This document shows, piece by piece, positions 19,690-30,600 of a stretch of 30,937 nt of DNA; positions within the stretch are counted from its first letter, which is position 1; each line of letters opens with the position of its first letter. Origin of the DNA: Ectocarpus siliculosus (taxonomy: Eukaryota; Sar; Phaeophyceae; Ectocarpales; Ectocarpaceae). The stretch covers positions 106,009 through 136,945 of the forward strand of contig FN648587.1 of the NCBI GenBank assembly GCA_000310025.1, written 5' to 3'. The notes under the pieces are model-generated. The model worked only from the letters and a program-made list of their open reading frames with translations. It was not told where the DNA came from and did no database searches. Both the position numbers and the translations under genes were made by a program.

Positions 19690-22600
19690 TCAATCCTTGG
19701 TTGAATAAGCCAGAATCTGGTCGACGAGCTTTCGGTGGATGGCCTTCGTAGTGCTCTTCGTGAAGAGCTCGGCAGGTAGATCTCCCGACGGGACGTGGTA
19801 TACGCTCAAACGTCCGCTTTCGATGAGCTCCGTTGTGAACCACTTCCGCAGCTGAAGGTGCTTCGTCCTGGCGCTGTAGGAGTTGTTACTCACTAGCGAT
19901 AGAGCGCCCATCGAATCATTTCCGATCCGAATGTTGCTGAACTGGTTGAGGAATCCGAGTTCCGACAACATGTCTTGAATGTGGCAGCATTCCCGTGCTG
20001 CATAGGAGATTGAAACCATCTCCGCCTCCGTTGGGCTGAGTGCAGTCAGCGATTGAAGTGATGAAGCCCATGAAATGGGCGCGCCGCACAGAAGAAAAAG
20101 GTATCCACTTGTTGACCTCCTCTTCTCAAGGTCTTGAGCAAAGCTTGCGTCTGGCCAAGATTGGACCTTGAAATCCCTGCTCTTGAACACGATGTCCAAC
20201 TCTGGCCGTTGTTTGAGGTACCGGAGTACATGCTTAGCCCTGGACATGTGGGCCTTACTGGGTTTGCTGGTAGCCCGTGTCAATTCAAGCACGGCGTATG
20301 ATATGTCCCAGCGGCTCGTCCGGCTCAAATACAAAAGGCTTCCGACTAAGCTTTGGTACGTCTTGATGCCGTCCTCGTCGAGTAGAGTCTCCGCTGGCTG
20401 ATCCAGCGATAGCTCTCCTCCGACGCTTGGCGTGCTAACTGGGTTGCAGTCTTGCATCCCAAATCGTTCCAGTAGTGAAGTGGTGTAGTCCGTTTGGCTG
20501 ATCCGGAGGGTCTTCTTTACTCGATCGCGTGTGATCTTCATCCCCAGGATGAGGGACACCTCTCCGAGGTCGCTCATGGTAAAGCGGTCCATAAGCTGCT
20601 TCTTCTTCTTGACGAGTAGCTTCTTGTCCGGCGATGTCAGGAGAATGTCATCAACATAAATTGTCAATAGACAGTATCCTCCCCCAATTTTTGTGATGTA
20701 CATGCATGGGTCCGTCTTTGTAGCCCTGAATCCCATCGCCATAAGAGCCTTGTCCAATGTGAGATGGCAAACGCGGCTTGCTGTCCGCAGTCCATAAACA
20801 GCTTGCTTTAACTTCATGATGAAGGGTTTTCCTTGAGCGTCAAGCTTCTCGTATCCAGGAGCTTGTCGCACGTATGTCGGTGAGTCGATAGGGCTTTGAA
20901 GGAACGCCGTCTTGACGTCCAGCATCAAAATATCCCAGTCAAAATGGCAGGCGATGGCCATTAGTATCCGTTGACTCTCGATGCGGCAAACCGGTGCAAA
21001 GGTTGCCCCGCAATCGATTTCAGGTCGCTGAGCATATCCTTGACAGACAATTCTTGCCTTGAAAGTGTAGTCGCTCTTGACCTTGAACACCCACCGCGAT
21101 CCGATGACCTTGTTTCCGACCGGAACCGCCGATCTTGGGATGAGGTCGTAGACGTTGTTCTTGTGAAGGCTCGCCATTTCCTTGTCCATTGCCTTGGACC
21201 ATTGTGCTCTGTGTGCTGACGCCTTGGCTTCCTTGAACGTGTTGGGCAGCGTAATGCTGGCAGGATCCGGGTTGGATTGGGTGATTGTTTCCGTGACGTA
21301 TGCATACTCCACGAGTGAACTACGTTCCGGCTCGTGCGCATAGTCTTCTTTCTCGAACGTGGCCGACGTAGCCAGTCGTTTCAATTCGAGTCTCGTTTTT
21401 CCGTCTAGCCCCGCAGTGTCCACACTCGTGGGGTCTTGGGCTGGTCCCTTGGACCGTAATGTCCTGCTCAAAGATGTGACAGGTCCCTGCGACCGTAGTG
21501 ATGTTGCCCTGTCTGGCGATGCATCAGGAAGCAATGAAGAACTTGAGGGGTCCTGTCCCTGCGTCGAGTCCTCTCCGTGGTCAAATGACGTTCGGCTACT
21601 CGGTGTTCCCACAGAATCCGGTGTTGATGGCGGATCAAATGTGACCCCTGAACCGGTTGTCGTGAGTGGACGTGGTGAACCCTCCAAATAGTTGTTCTTC
21701 TCCAACTCTTGGTCCTCCTCGTTGTTGGGTTCCTCCCTGGTTGTGCCGAGGAGGGGTAAATGTGCAAGAATGTCCCAACGATACGCTTCATCAGCGCCGT
21801 TGTTATCTGCATCTTCGTCTTCGTCTTGATTGGACAGGAGCTTGTCTTGTCCAGCTTCCGGTATTGCCGTTGGCGGCGTCTCAATGAACGTGACATTCCG
21901 GCTTTCCGTAATCCGGCGGTTGTGTGGATTGTAGACTCGATAGGACTTGCTGTCCTTGCTGTACCCCAGCATGATGCCTTCCCAAGCCCTCTGTTCTAGC
22001 TTGTTGCCGTGTCTCTCGTTGTGCACGAAGGCCCTTGCTCCAATACCCCTCAAACCTGAAAGATCTGGTTCTTTCCCAAATAGCTTGGAGTATGGCGAGC
22101 TTCCGCCAAGTGCACGATGAGGAGAGCGATTAATTAGGAAGACCGACGTTTCGCATATTTCTCCCCACAGGAACTTCGGAAGTCCAGTGTCGATGAGGAT
22201 GCACCTTGTCATGTTCATTATCGTCCTTCCGTCACGTTCCGATACACCATTCTGCTGAGGAGTATTTGTCGATGAAAACTCCATCTTTATTCCGGTTTCC
22301 CTGCAGTAGCTCCTGTAGTACTCAGCCACGTACTCTCCGCCTTTGTCGTAGCGTAGACGCTGCACCCTTAGCCCCAGGGGGATGACGTAGTCCTGAATGA
22401 AATAAGTCAGGGTGTCGATAGCTTGATCCTTGGAAGATATCGGGTAAACCGCTTTCCATCTGGTGTGGTGATCCGTGAACTTGCTGAAATAGTTGGACCC
22501 GTCCTTTGCTTGAGGCTTGAACGGTCCGGCCAAATCCGTGTAGACCAACTCGAACGGAGAGGTTGTCGTGACCGTAGACTCCTTTGGATGCTTGAGCTGA

Positions 22601-22968
22601 GCACTTTTCCCAAGCTTGCAAACCTTGCAAGGGGAAAGATCTCCTTGGAACAAAACACCCGAGTCAGGCTTGGAGCGCAGCGTCTTCATGCTGTTCTCGT
22701 TCAGGTGTCCGAGACGACGGTGCCAGTTGTCTTTGTCCTCGTTGGTAGCAGGGAATGCCGACTGTGCCTGAGCTGATGAAATCTTGGGGAGAATCTTCAA
22801 ATCCACCTTGAAGATCGACCCATCTCGCCTCAGAGAAAAGTGAATGTTTTTCCGTTTCAGTCTAGGAACATCCGATATGATGGTTTCTATTCCCTTCGTC
22901 TGGGCAGCTCCGGATGAGAACAAGTTGCGTCCGATCCCCGGAACTATCGTGATGGGTAGACGCGCCAC
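19690..22968 (-). CDS. pol: Copia Pol: integrase, reverse transcriptase, RNase H
   Basis: This open frame of about 1092 codons begins in the C-terminal part of the protease (VPGIGRNLFSS), in a different frame from gag. The first codon at 22968 is a GTG, so this is not a true start but the point where the frame is entered. Integrase follows: an HHCC zinc motif (H83, H88, C114, C117) and the catalytic triad D145, D208, E244 with exactly 35 residues between the last two. A low-complexity acidic and Ser/Pro linker spans about 370-520. Reverse transcriptase has D684 and the YVDD box at 771-774. RNase H has D940, E981, D1018 and a distal D1063. The ending PAELFTK is a usual Copia terminus. All catalytic residues are present and there is no internal stop. 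Only the protease junction appears damaged. Confidence 0.93.
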   Translation of the reverse strand: MARLPITIVPGIGRNLFSSGAAQTKGIETIISDVPRLKRKNIHFSLRRDGSIFKVDLKILPKISSAQAQSAFPATNEDKDNWHRRLGHLNENSMKTLRSKPDSGVLFQGDLSPCKVCKLGKSAQLKHPKESTVTTTSPFELVYTDLAGPFKPQAKDGSNYFSKFTDHHTRWKAVYPISSKDQAIDTLTYFIQDYVIPLGLRVQRLRYDKGGEYVAEYYRSYCRETGIKMEFSSTNTPQQNGVSERDGRTIMNMTRCILIDTGLPKFLWGEICETSVFLINRSPHRALGGSSPYSKLFGKEPDLSGLRGIGARAFVHNERHGNKLEQRAWEGIMLGYSKDSKSYRVYNPHNRRITESRNVTFIETPPTAIPEAGQDKLLSNQDEDEDADNNGADEAYRWDILAHLPLLGTTREEPNNEEDQELEKNNYLEGSPRPLTTTGSGVTFDPPSTPDSVGTPSSRTSFDHGEDSTQGQDPSSSSLLPDASPDRATSLRSQGPVTSLSRTLRSKGPAQDPTSVDTAGLDGKTRLELKRLATSATFEKEDYAHEPERSSLVEYAYVTETITQSNPDPASITLPNTFKEAKASAHRAQWSKAMDKEMASLHKNNVYDLIPRSAVPVGNKVIGSRWVFKVKSDYTFKARIVCQGYAQRPEIDCGATFAPVCRIESQRILMAIACHFDWDILMLDVKTAFLQSPIDSPTYVRQAPGYEKLDAQGKPFIMKLKQAVYGLRTASRVCHLTLDKALMAMGFRATKTDPCMYITKIGGGYCLLTIYVDDILLTSPDKKLLVKKKKQLMDRFTMSDLGEVSLILGMKITRDRVKKTLRISQTDYTTSLLERFGMQDCNPVSTPSVGGELSLDQPAETLLDEDGIKTYQSLVGSLLYLSRTSRWDISYAVLELTRATSKPSKAHMSRAKHVLRYLKQRPELDIVFKSRDFKVQSWPDASFAQDLEKRRSTSGYLFLLCGAPISWASSLQSLTALSPTEAEMVSISYAARECCHIQDMLSELGFLNQFSNIRIGNDSMGALSLVSNNSYSARTKHLQLRKWFTTELIESGRLSVYHVPSGDLPAELFTKSTTKAIHRKLVDQILAYSTKD

Positions 22969-24548
22969 ATGCGTCTTGCCGTGGCTGTCGGTGATGCCAC
23001 ACCGTATCCTGTAGCTGTTCCACGCAGCTTGTGCAGGCCTGCCGTGGTTATGACACGGGATGGGAGCAGTCTACGATAATCTGTCATCATCGCCTTGATC
23101 CCTGGAACCAGTTTGTCGTCGATGTAGTGAGCGGATGCTCCGCTGTCCACCATCATCGGCAAGCGGGCAGTGTTGTGGTCCGATGTGGAGAGGCTTTCTT
23201 CCTCTTCCGTGACTGTGAACGAGAATCCCATGGCTTTTGGGATGTCATCGCTGTCTTGATCCGATGTCGTAGAATCCTTCTCCTCAGTAGCTTGAAGAGA
23301 CAAGCTGATGTGCTTGAACACCCTAGCGATGTCTTTCGTTGAGACGCTGTCGCTTGATGACTCATCTTCTTCAGCAGCTGCGTTGGCGAAGTTGCTCTTG
23401 CCCTGCCTGTGCTGTTTCCTAGAAGACTTCGGTGCGGCCTTCCTAGCCGCTGATGCTTTGCATTCCGAGGTGTCGTGGGTGTGTGTTTTGTGGAAAGAAC
23501 ACCATTTCTTCTTTCCGGTCGTGTCGCCGTTCTGACGGGGTGTGGATGTGTCGCCACCGAGGTTGTCGGTCGATCCTCCCGTGTTCGTGCAGTCTTTCTG
23601 GTAGTGTCCAAGCTCACCACACGAGTAGCATCTGACCTTAGACGTGTCACGTCTAGCTGGACCAGCTGCCATAGCTGATCCCCTTCCTCTGCGCCCGGAT
23701 GTTGCATATCCGTTCATGTGCATATTCTGAATAGTGAATTTTAGCTGCTCCAGAGTAAAATCTGGATTGCTCATGACGTGGAACTTGATGGACTCGTACT
23801 CTCTGGGCATCCCCCTCATGATGGTGTCCATTTTTCTGTGCCGCGAAACATGCTCTCCTACCAGCTCGAGCTGCTCGGCGAGCTGGTCAATGTTCCTGAA
23901 GAAGGTGTCCGGATCGGATCCTTCTTCCATTGGGAAGTTGGCAAGTCTTGTCATGAGTTGTTGCCTCCTGTGAGTTGACTTGTTCTGATGCTTGTTCTCC
24001 AGCGCAAGCCAGGCTGCTTGCCCGTCTGCCTTCCTTCCTTTCTTCGACTCGTACGTGCGCATAAAACACTTTGCGTCTCCACTGGTAGTCAGGAATAAGA
24101 CATTGTATAGTAGAGCGTTGATCTGCTCCCATTCATCAATCTCACGTTGATTCTGAGGTGGCCCAGGTTGTTCCGAATCTCGCGCTTTAAGATCCGGCGA
24201 TCCTGTCCCGGGACTGTCACGATCCGCAGTCCTTCCTGGTATCACAACAGCAGTCGCCGCACTGCTGGCTGATGATTTTTCTTGAGTTCCTACAGCCTTG
24301 TTGCTGTCTCCGTAAGCGACTTCCTCGCTGGGCACCGGGGCTTCCATGGTGCCTGATGCACGGGCTCGCCGCGCATAGATCTCCTTCGGTCTTGAGGAGT
24401 CGCCATTCAATATCTCGAACATGTCCCGCCGAGATAATTCCAGAACGGTCTTGATGTCGACCTTCCAATCTTCATACTTGTTTGGATTCCCGTCGAACTT
24501 CGGGATGCCTCTGACGATCGACGTGAGCTTGCCGGTGGACTCTGCCAT
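22944..24548 (-). CDS. gag: Copia Gag with N-terminal part of protease
   Basis: The frame is open from 24623. The internal ATG at 24548 (residue 26 of the longer version) is the better start, because a typical Copia Gag N-terminus follows it (KFDG.NY.DWK-like, here residues 42-53 of the longer numbering). In that numbering the capsid-like region spans about 40-310. A CX2CX4HX4C zinc knuckle is at C332-C345, then a second Cys/His cluster (WCSFHKTHTHDTSEC, 374-388) common in Copia Gag. The protease active site DSGAS is at 493-497. The frame then reaches a stop at 22944, about 60 residues after DSGAS, while the rest of protease and all of Pol continue in the -1 frame. The switch must lie near 22990-23005. 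No heptanucleotide slip site is visible, so a 1-bp deletion or a sequencing error is likelier than programmed frameshifting. Confidence 0.9.
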   Translation of the reverse strand: MAESTGKLTSIVRGIPKFDGNPNKYEDWKVDIKTVLELSRRDMFEILNGDSSRPKEIYARRARASGTMEAPVPSEEVAYGDSNKAVGTQEKSSASSAATAVVIPGRTADRDSPGTGSPDLKARDSEQPGPPQNQREIDEWEQINALLYNVLFLTTSGDAKCFMRTYESKKGRKADGQAAWLALENKHQNKSTHRRQQLMTRLANFPMEEGSDPDTFFRNIDQLAEQLELVGEHVSRHRKMDTIMRGMPREYESIKFHVMSNPDFTLEQLKFTIQNMHMNGYATSGRRGRGSAMAAGPARRDTSKVRCYSCGELGHYQKDCTNTGGSTDNLGGDTSTPRQNGDTTGKKKWCSFHKTHTHDTSECKASAARKAAPKSSRKQHRQGKSNFANAAAEEDESSSDSVSTKDIARVFKHISLSLQATEEKDSTTSDQDSDDIPKAMGFSFTVTEEEESLSTSDHNTARLPMMVDSGASAHYIDDKLVPGIKAMMTDYRRLLPSRVITTAGLHKLRGTATGYGVASPTATARRMWRVYPSR

Positions 24549-24771
24549 AATGTTACACCAGCTGCTGCGCTTGAGGGCTTGTACTTGCTTGTTGGATCCT
24601 GGAGCTCCGCCAGTCCGATCCAATTTCTCGTGCTCTAGATTTCCGTCGTAGATCTCGTAGATACAGAAAGTATTCCTCGCTTCCAGATCTTGTCACGAGT
24701 CCCGAATCTTCGTTTCCTCGAACTTGACCTCGAACGATGTGCCAGAGCGCTAACCGAGGCTAACAACGTCT
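24549..24771 (-). other. 5' leader of the Copia element, primer site not recognised
   Basis: This is the internal sequence between the 5' LTR and gag. Next to the LTR the minus strand reads AGACGTTGTTAGCCTCGG. It does not begin with TGG, so the standard tRNA 3'-end primer site is absent. Drosophila copia instead uses an internal tRNA fragment, and a similar arrangement is possible here, but I cannot match a tRNA by eye. Confidence 0.5.
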
Positions 24772-25777
24772 TGGGGATGTAGGCTTGTGGGAGTTGACGA
24801 CCCGTATCGGCTCTCGAAGAGGTGTTGTTGTTTGTCGTCAAAAAGGGTAGTCCTAATTTACTCTTGAGTTGGTGCGTGCTCTCTCCGCAGTGTGTCGCGC
24901 AAGTAGAACGTGCGTATGCAGCAATGACCACTGATGTACATAAGCAGAGCACCCGATTGTGCAATCTTATAGTCACAGGTCAAAGGCAAAAACTCAAGTG
25001 CTGCGTGTAAGCCTGTACGTGTCCTGTACGGCTGCAGCGCGGCGTGTCAACTCACTTGTTGTGCCGCTGGACCCTTTAGTACGAGAGGCTTGGCTCTGAG
25101 TACGCAGGAAGGTCCGAAGGAGAAGAAGATGGTGTGGTGGAAATGTAATTACTTGATCAGTGTAGACCAGAAAGAATGTAGAGAAACAGAGGGGTGGTGA
25201 ACCCTGGGGAAGTAGAGAGGTTGAGAAACCCCAAAGAAGCAGAGGGTTGGAGAACCCCAGAGAAGCAGAGTGAAAGGATGGGGCGAGTACGCGCTCATCC
25301 TCGAAATCATGGAATCACACCTATCCGACAACGTCGACCAATCACACGTGTTCAGAATACGGTACTGGTAAGCTACGATACGTTTCTGGAAAGATTACTT
25401 CAACACCATGCTCTCGAACTTGTGCCTCGTATGCACATCAAGTATTAATATTGTACTTGCACGCACAAGTGATTACTTGCACTGACGTACGACAAACCGC
25501 AGAATACAGCTTCAACAATTGAACTAATAATGTACTTCCCAAATTCGACTGCTGAGCGCAGACAAATATTCATTCATTCAAGCACGCAAGTCTGAGTTAC
25601 TTGCGGCGGTACATATCCTTTCATACACACAAGTCAGAGGCACTTACGACAACTACCCGATGCATATATAATTCCGAGCACGCAAGTCTGAGCTACTTGC
25701 ACTATGACATATTTCTGGAAATCTAGGCTATGCAGATTATTTCTGGATATGCAACACAGAACATCAACCATGTCTCC
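24772..25777 (-). repeat. 5' LTR of the Copia element, truncated in U3
   Basis: It matches 17058-18067 with about 10 substitutions and a 4-bp deletion (TATG near 25177). It stops at ...CATGTCTCC, after which satellite sequence begins. The first 126 bp of U3 are missing, but the TATA-like box and dyad repeats remain, so promoter activity is not necessarily lost. Confidence 0.92.
25664..25672 (-). promoter_or_regulatory. TATA-like box of the 5' LTR
   Basis: The minus strand reads ATTATATAT here, the counterpart of 17954-17962. It lies about 105 bp from the truncation point, so this promoter core survives although upstream U3 sequence has been replaced by satellite. Confidence 0.5.
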
Positions 25778-25989
25778 CTCGGGGCTGGCTTCGACCATTG
25801 CCGCCACCTAAGCAGGTAGTCGGATCCGGGGAGGACAATGAATGACATGCAATGTCAAACAACGATAAATTGTCGCTCGAACAGGGCCCTGTTGCTGACT
25901 TCGGGGCTGGCTTCGACTATTGCCGACAACTCAGTAGGTAGTCGGATCCGGGGTGGACAGCGAATAACATGCAATGATAAACAACAATA

Positions 25990-27640
25990 AATTGTCGCTC
26001 AAACGGTGCCCTGCTGCTGAGCTCGGTGCCGGCTTCGGCCGTCGCAACGACCTCAGCAGGTAGTCGGATCCGGGGAGGACAATGAATAGCAAGCAACGTT
26101 AAACAACAATGAATTGTCGCTCGAACGGTGCCCTGCTGCTGAGCTCGGGGCTGGCTTCGACCATTGCCGACAACTCAGTAGATAGTCGGATCCGGGGTGG
26201 ACAATGAATAACAAGCAATGATAAACAACAATGAGTTGTCGCTCGAACGGTGCCCTGCTGCTGAGCTCGGGGCTGGCTTCGACCATTGCCGCCACCTCCG
26301 CAGGTAGTCGGATCCGGGGTGGACAATAAATGACATGCAATGATAAACAACAATGGATTGTCGCTCGAACGGTGCCCTGCTGCTGAACGCGGGGCTGGCT
26401 TCGGCCGTTGGCCGCCACCTCAGCAGGTAGTCGGATCCGGCGTGGACAACGAATAACATCCAATGACAAACAACACTGAATGGTCGCTCGAATGGTGCCC
26501 TGCTGCTGAGCTCGGGGCCGGCTTCGGCCGTCGCAACGACCTCAGCAGGTAGTCGGATCCGGGGAGGACAATGAATCAAACAACGTTCAACAACACTGAA
26601 TGGTCGCTCGAACGGTGCCCTGCTGCTGAGCTCGGGGCTGGCTTCGACCATTCCAGTCAACTCAGTAGATAGTCGGATCCGGGGTGGACATGAAATACAT
26701 GCAATGATAAACAACAATGGATTGTCGCTCGACTGGTGCCCTGCTGCTGAACGCGGGGCTGGCTTCGGCCGTTGGCCGCCACCTCGGCAGGTAGTCGGAT
26801 CCGGGGTGGACAGCGAATAACATGCAAAGATAAACAACAATAAATTGTCGCTCGAACGGTGCCCTGCTGCTGAGCTCGGTGCCGGCTTCGGCCGTCGCAA
26901 CCACCTCAGCAGGTAGTCGGATCCGGGGTGGACAATGAATCAAGCAACGTTAAACAACAATGAATTGTCGCTCGAACGGTGCCCTGCTGCTGATGTCTGG
27001 GCTGGCTTCGACCATTGCCGACAACTCAGTAGATAGTCGGATCCGGGGTCGATATTGAATAACAAGCAATGATAATCAACAATGAGTTGTCGCTCGAACG
27101 GTGCCCTGCTGCTGAGCTCGGGGCTGGCTTCGACCATTGCCGCCACCTCCGCAGGTAGTCCGATCCGGGGTGGACAATAAATGACATGCAATGATAAACA
27201 ACAATGGATTGTCGCTCGAACGGTGCCCTGCTGCTGAACGCGGGGCTGGCTTCGGCCGTTGGCCGCCACCTCAGCAGGTAGTCGGATCCGGCGTGGACAA
27301 CGAATAACATCCAATGACAAACAACACTGAATGGTCGCTCGAATGGTGCCCTGCTGCTGAGCTCGGGGCCGGCTTCGGCCGTCGCAACGACCTCAGCAGG
27401 TAGTCGGATCCGGGGAGGACAATGAATCAAACAACGTTCAACAACACTGAATGGTCGCTCGAACGGTGCCCTGCTGCTGAGCTCGGGGCTGGCTTCGACC
27501 ATTCCAGTCAACTCAGTAGATAGTCGGATCCGGGGTGGACATGAAATACATGCAATGATAAACAACAATGGATTGTCGCTCGACTGGTGCCCTGCTGCTG
27601 AACGCGGGGCTGGCTTCGGCCGTTGGCCGCCACCTCGGCA
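25990..27640. repeat. 851-bp (7-monomer) duplication at the array edge
   Basis: Sequence from about 25990-26790 recurs 851 bp to the right, through about 27640, with scattered differences. The match fails past 26795/27646, where the 10-monomer pattern takes over. This older, more diverged block borders the Copia element. Confidence 0.75.
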
Positions 27641-30600
27641 GGTAGTCGGATCCGGGGTGTACAATAAATGACATGCAATGTCAAACAACGATAAATTGTC
27701 GCCCGAACGGTGCCCTGCTGCTGAGCTCGGGGCTGGCTTCGACCATTGCCGCCACCTCCGCAGGTAGTCGGATCCGGGGTGGACAATAGATGACATGCAA
27801 TGATAAACAACAATGAGTTGTCGCTCGAACGGTGCCCTGCTGCTGAGCTCGGGGCTGGCTTCGACCATTGCCGCCACCTCCGCAGGTAGTCGGATGCGGG
27901 GAGGACAATGAATCAAGCAACGTTAAACAACACTGAATTGTCGCTGGAACGATGCCCTGCTGCTGAGGTCGGGGCTGGCTTCGACCATTGACGCCAACTC
28001 AGTAGGTAGTCGGATCCGGGGTGGACAACGAATAGCATGCAATGATAAACAACACTAAGTTGTCGCTCGAACGGTGCCCTGCTGCTGAGCTCGGGTCTGG
28101 CTTCGACCATTCCCGCCAACTCAGTAGAAAGTCGGATCCGGGGTGGACAACGAATAGCATGCAATGATAAACAACAATAAGTTGTCGCTCGAACGGTGCC
28201 CTGCTGCTGAACGCGGGGCTGGCTTCGGCCGTTGGCCGCCACCTCAGCAGGTAGTCGGATCCGGGGTGTACAATAAATGACATGCAATGTCAAACAACGA
28301 TAAATTGTCGCCCGAACGGTGCCCTGCTGCTGAGCTCGGGGCTGGCTTCGACCATTGCCGCCACCTCCGCAGGTAGTCCGATCCGGGGTGGACAATAAAT
28401 GACATGCAATGATAAACAACAATGGATTGTCGCTCGAACGGTGCCCTGCTGCTGAACGCGGGGCTGGCTTCGGCCGTTGGCCGCCACCTCAGCAGGTAGT
28501 CGGATCCGGCGTGGACAACGAATAACATCCAATGACAAACAACACTGAATGGTCGCTCGAATGGTGCCCTGCTGCTGAGCTCGGGGCCGGCTTCGGCCGT
28601 CGCAACGACCTCAGCAGGTAGTCGGATCCGGGGAGGACAATGAATCAAACAACGTTCAACAACACTGAATGGTCGCTCGAACGGTGCCCTGCTGCTGAGC
28701 TCGGGGCTGGCTTCGACCATTCCAGTCAACTCAGTAGATAGTCGGATCCGGGGTGGACATGAAATACATGCAATGATAAACAACAATGGATTGTCGCTCG
28801 ACTGGTGCCCTGCTGCTGAACGCGGGGCTGGCTTCGGCCGTTGGCCGCCACCTCGGCAGGTAGTCGGATCCGGGGTGTACAATAAATGACATGCAATGTC
28901 AAACAACGATAAATTGTCGCCCGAACGGTCCCCTGCTGCTGAGCTCGGGGCTGGCTTCGACCATTGCCGCCACCTCAGCAGGTAGTCGGATCCGGGGTGG
29001 ACAATAGATGACATGCAATGATAAACAACAATGAGTTGTCGCTCGAACGGTGCCCTGCTGCTGAGCTCGGGGCTGGCTTCGACCATTGCCGCCACCTCCG
29101 CAGGTAGTCGGATGCGGGGAGGACAATGAATCAAGCAACGTTAAACAACACTGAATTGTCGCTGGAACGATGCCCTGCTGCTGAGGTCGGGGCTGGCTTC
29201 GACCATTGACGCCAACTCAGTAGGTAGTCGGATCCGGGGTGGACAACGAATAGCATGCAATGATAAACAACACTAAGTTGTCGCTCGAACGGTGCCCTGC
29301 TGCTGAGCTCGGGTCTGGCTTCGACCATTCCCGCCAACTCAGTAGAAAGTCGGATCCGGGGTGGACAACGAATAGCATGCAATGATAAACAACAATAAGT
29401 TGTCGCTCGAACGGTGCCCTGCTGCTGAACGCGGGGCTGGCTTCGGCCGTTGGCCGCCACCTCAGCAGGTAGTCGGATCCGGGGTGTACAATAAATGACA
29501 TGCAATGTCAAACAACGATAAATTGTCGCCCGAACGGTGCCCTGCTGCTGAGCTCGGGGCTGGCTTCGACCATTGCCGCCACCTCCGCAGGTAGTCCGAT
29601 CCGGGGTGGACAATAAATGACATGCAATGATAAACAACAATGGATTGTCGCTCGAACGGTGCCCTGCTGCTGAACGCGGGGCTGGCTTCGGCCGTTGGCC
29701 GCCACCTCAGCAGGTAGTCGGATCCGGGGTGGACAACGAATAACATCCAATGACAAACAACACTGAATGGTCGCTCGAATGGTGCCCTGCTGCTGAGCTC
29801 GGGGCCGGCTTCGGCCGTCGCAACGACCTCAGCAGGTAGTCGGATCCGGGGAGGACAATGAATCAAACAACGTTCAACAACACTGAATGGTCGCTCGAAC
29901 GGTGCCCTGCTGCTGAGCTCGGGGCTGGCTTCGACCATTCCAGTCAACTCAGTAGATAGTCGGATCCGGGGTGGACATGAAATACATGCAATGATAAACA
30001 ACAATGGATTGTCGCTCGACTGGTGCCCTGCTGCTGAACGCGGGGCTGGCTTCGGCCGTTGGCCGCCACCTCGGCAGGTAGTCGGATCCGGGGTGTACAA
30101 TAAATGACATGCAATGTCAAACAACGATAAATTGTCGCCCGAACGGTGCCCTGCTGCTGAGCTCGGGGCTGGCTTCGACCATTGCCGCCACCTCCGCAGG
30201 TAGTCGGATCCGGGGTGGACAATAGATGACATGCAATGATAAACAACAATGAGTTGTCGCTCGAACGGTGCCCTGCTGCTGAGCTCGGGGCTGGCTTCGA
30301 CCATTGCCGCCACCTCCGCAGGTAGTCGGATGCGGGGAGGACAATGAATCAAGCAACGTTAAACAACACTGAATTGTCGCTGGAACGATGCCCTGCTGCT
30401 GAGGTCGGGGCTGGCTTCGACCATTGACGCCAACTCAGTAGGTAGTCGGATCCGGGGTGGACAACGAATAGCATGCAATGATAAACAACACTAAGTTGTC
30501 GCTCGAACGGTGCCCTGCTGCTGAGCTCGGGTCTGGCTTCGACCATTCCCGCCAACTCAGTAGAAAGTCGGATCCGGGGTGGACAACGAATAGCATGCAA

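Larger units (their letters stand above)
17058..25777 (-). mobile_element. Ty1/Copia LTR retrotransposon, nearly complete, 5' LTR truncated
   Basis: Two long direct repeats flank a minus-strand internal region encoding Gag, protease, integrase, reverse transcriptase and RNase H in that order. Integrase before RT is diagnostic of Ty1/Copia. The polypurine tract (GAGGGGGCA) precedes an LTR start of TGTTGGAATA, typical of Copia elements. The 5' LTR on the right is cut off at 25777, where satellite DNA begins, so about 126 bp of its U3 and any right-hand target duplication are missing. Roughly 10 substitutions and one 4-bp indel separate the LTRs over about 1 kb, suggesting a fairly young insertion. 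A frame break in protease makes this copy doubtful as an autonomous element. It also carries an extra sense ORF between pol and the 3' LTR. Confidence 0.93.

Noticed and set aside
24640-24760. tRNA-like A/B box strings on the minus strand of the Copia leader
   Set aside because: The matches to TGGC and GTTCGAG are short, and no cloverleaf could be drawn.
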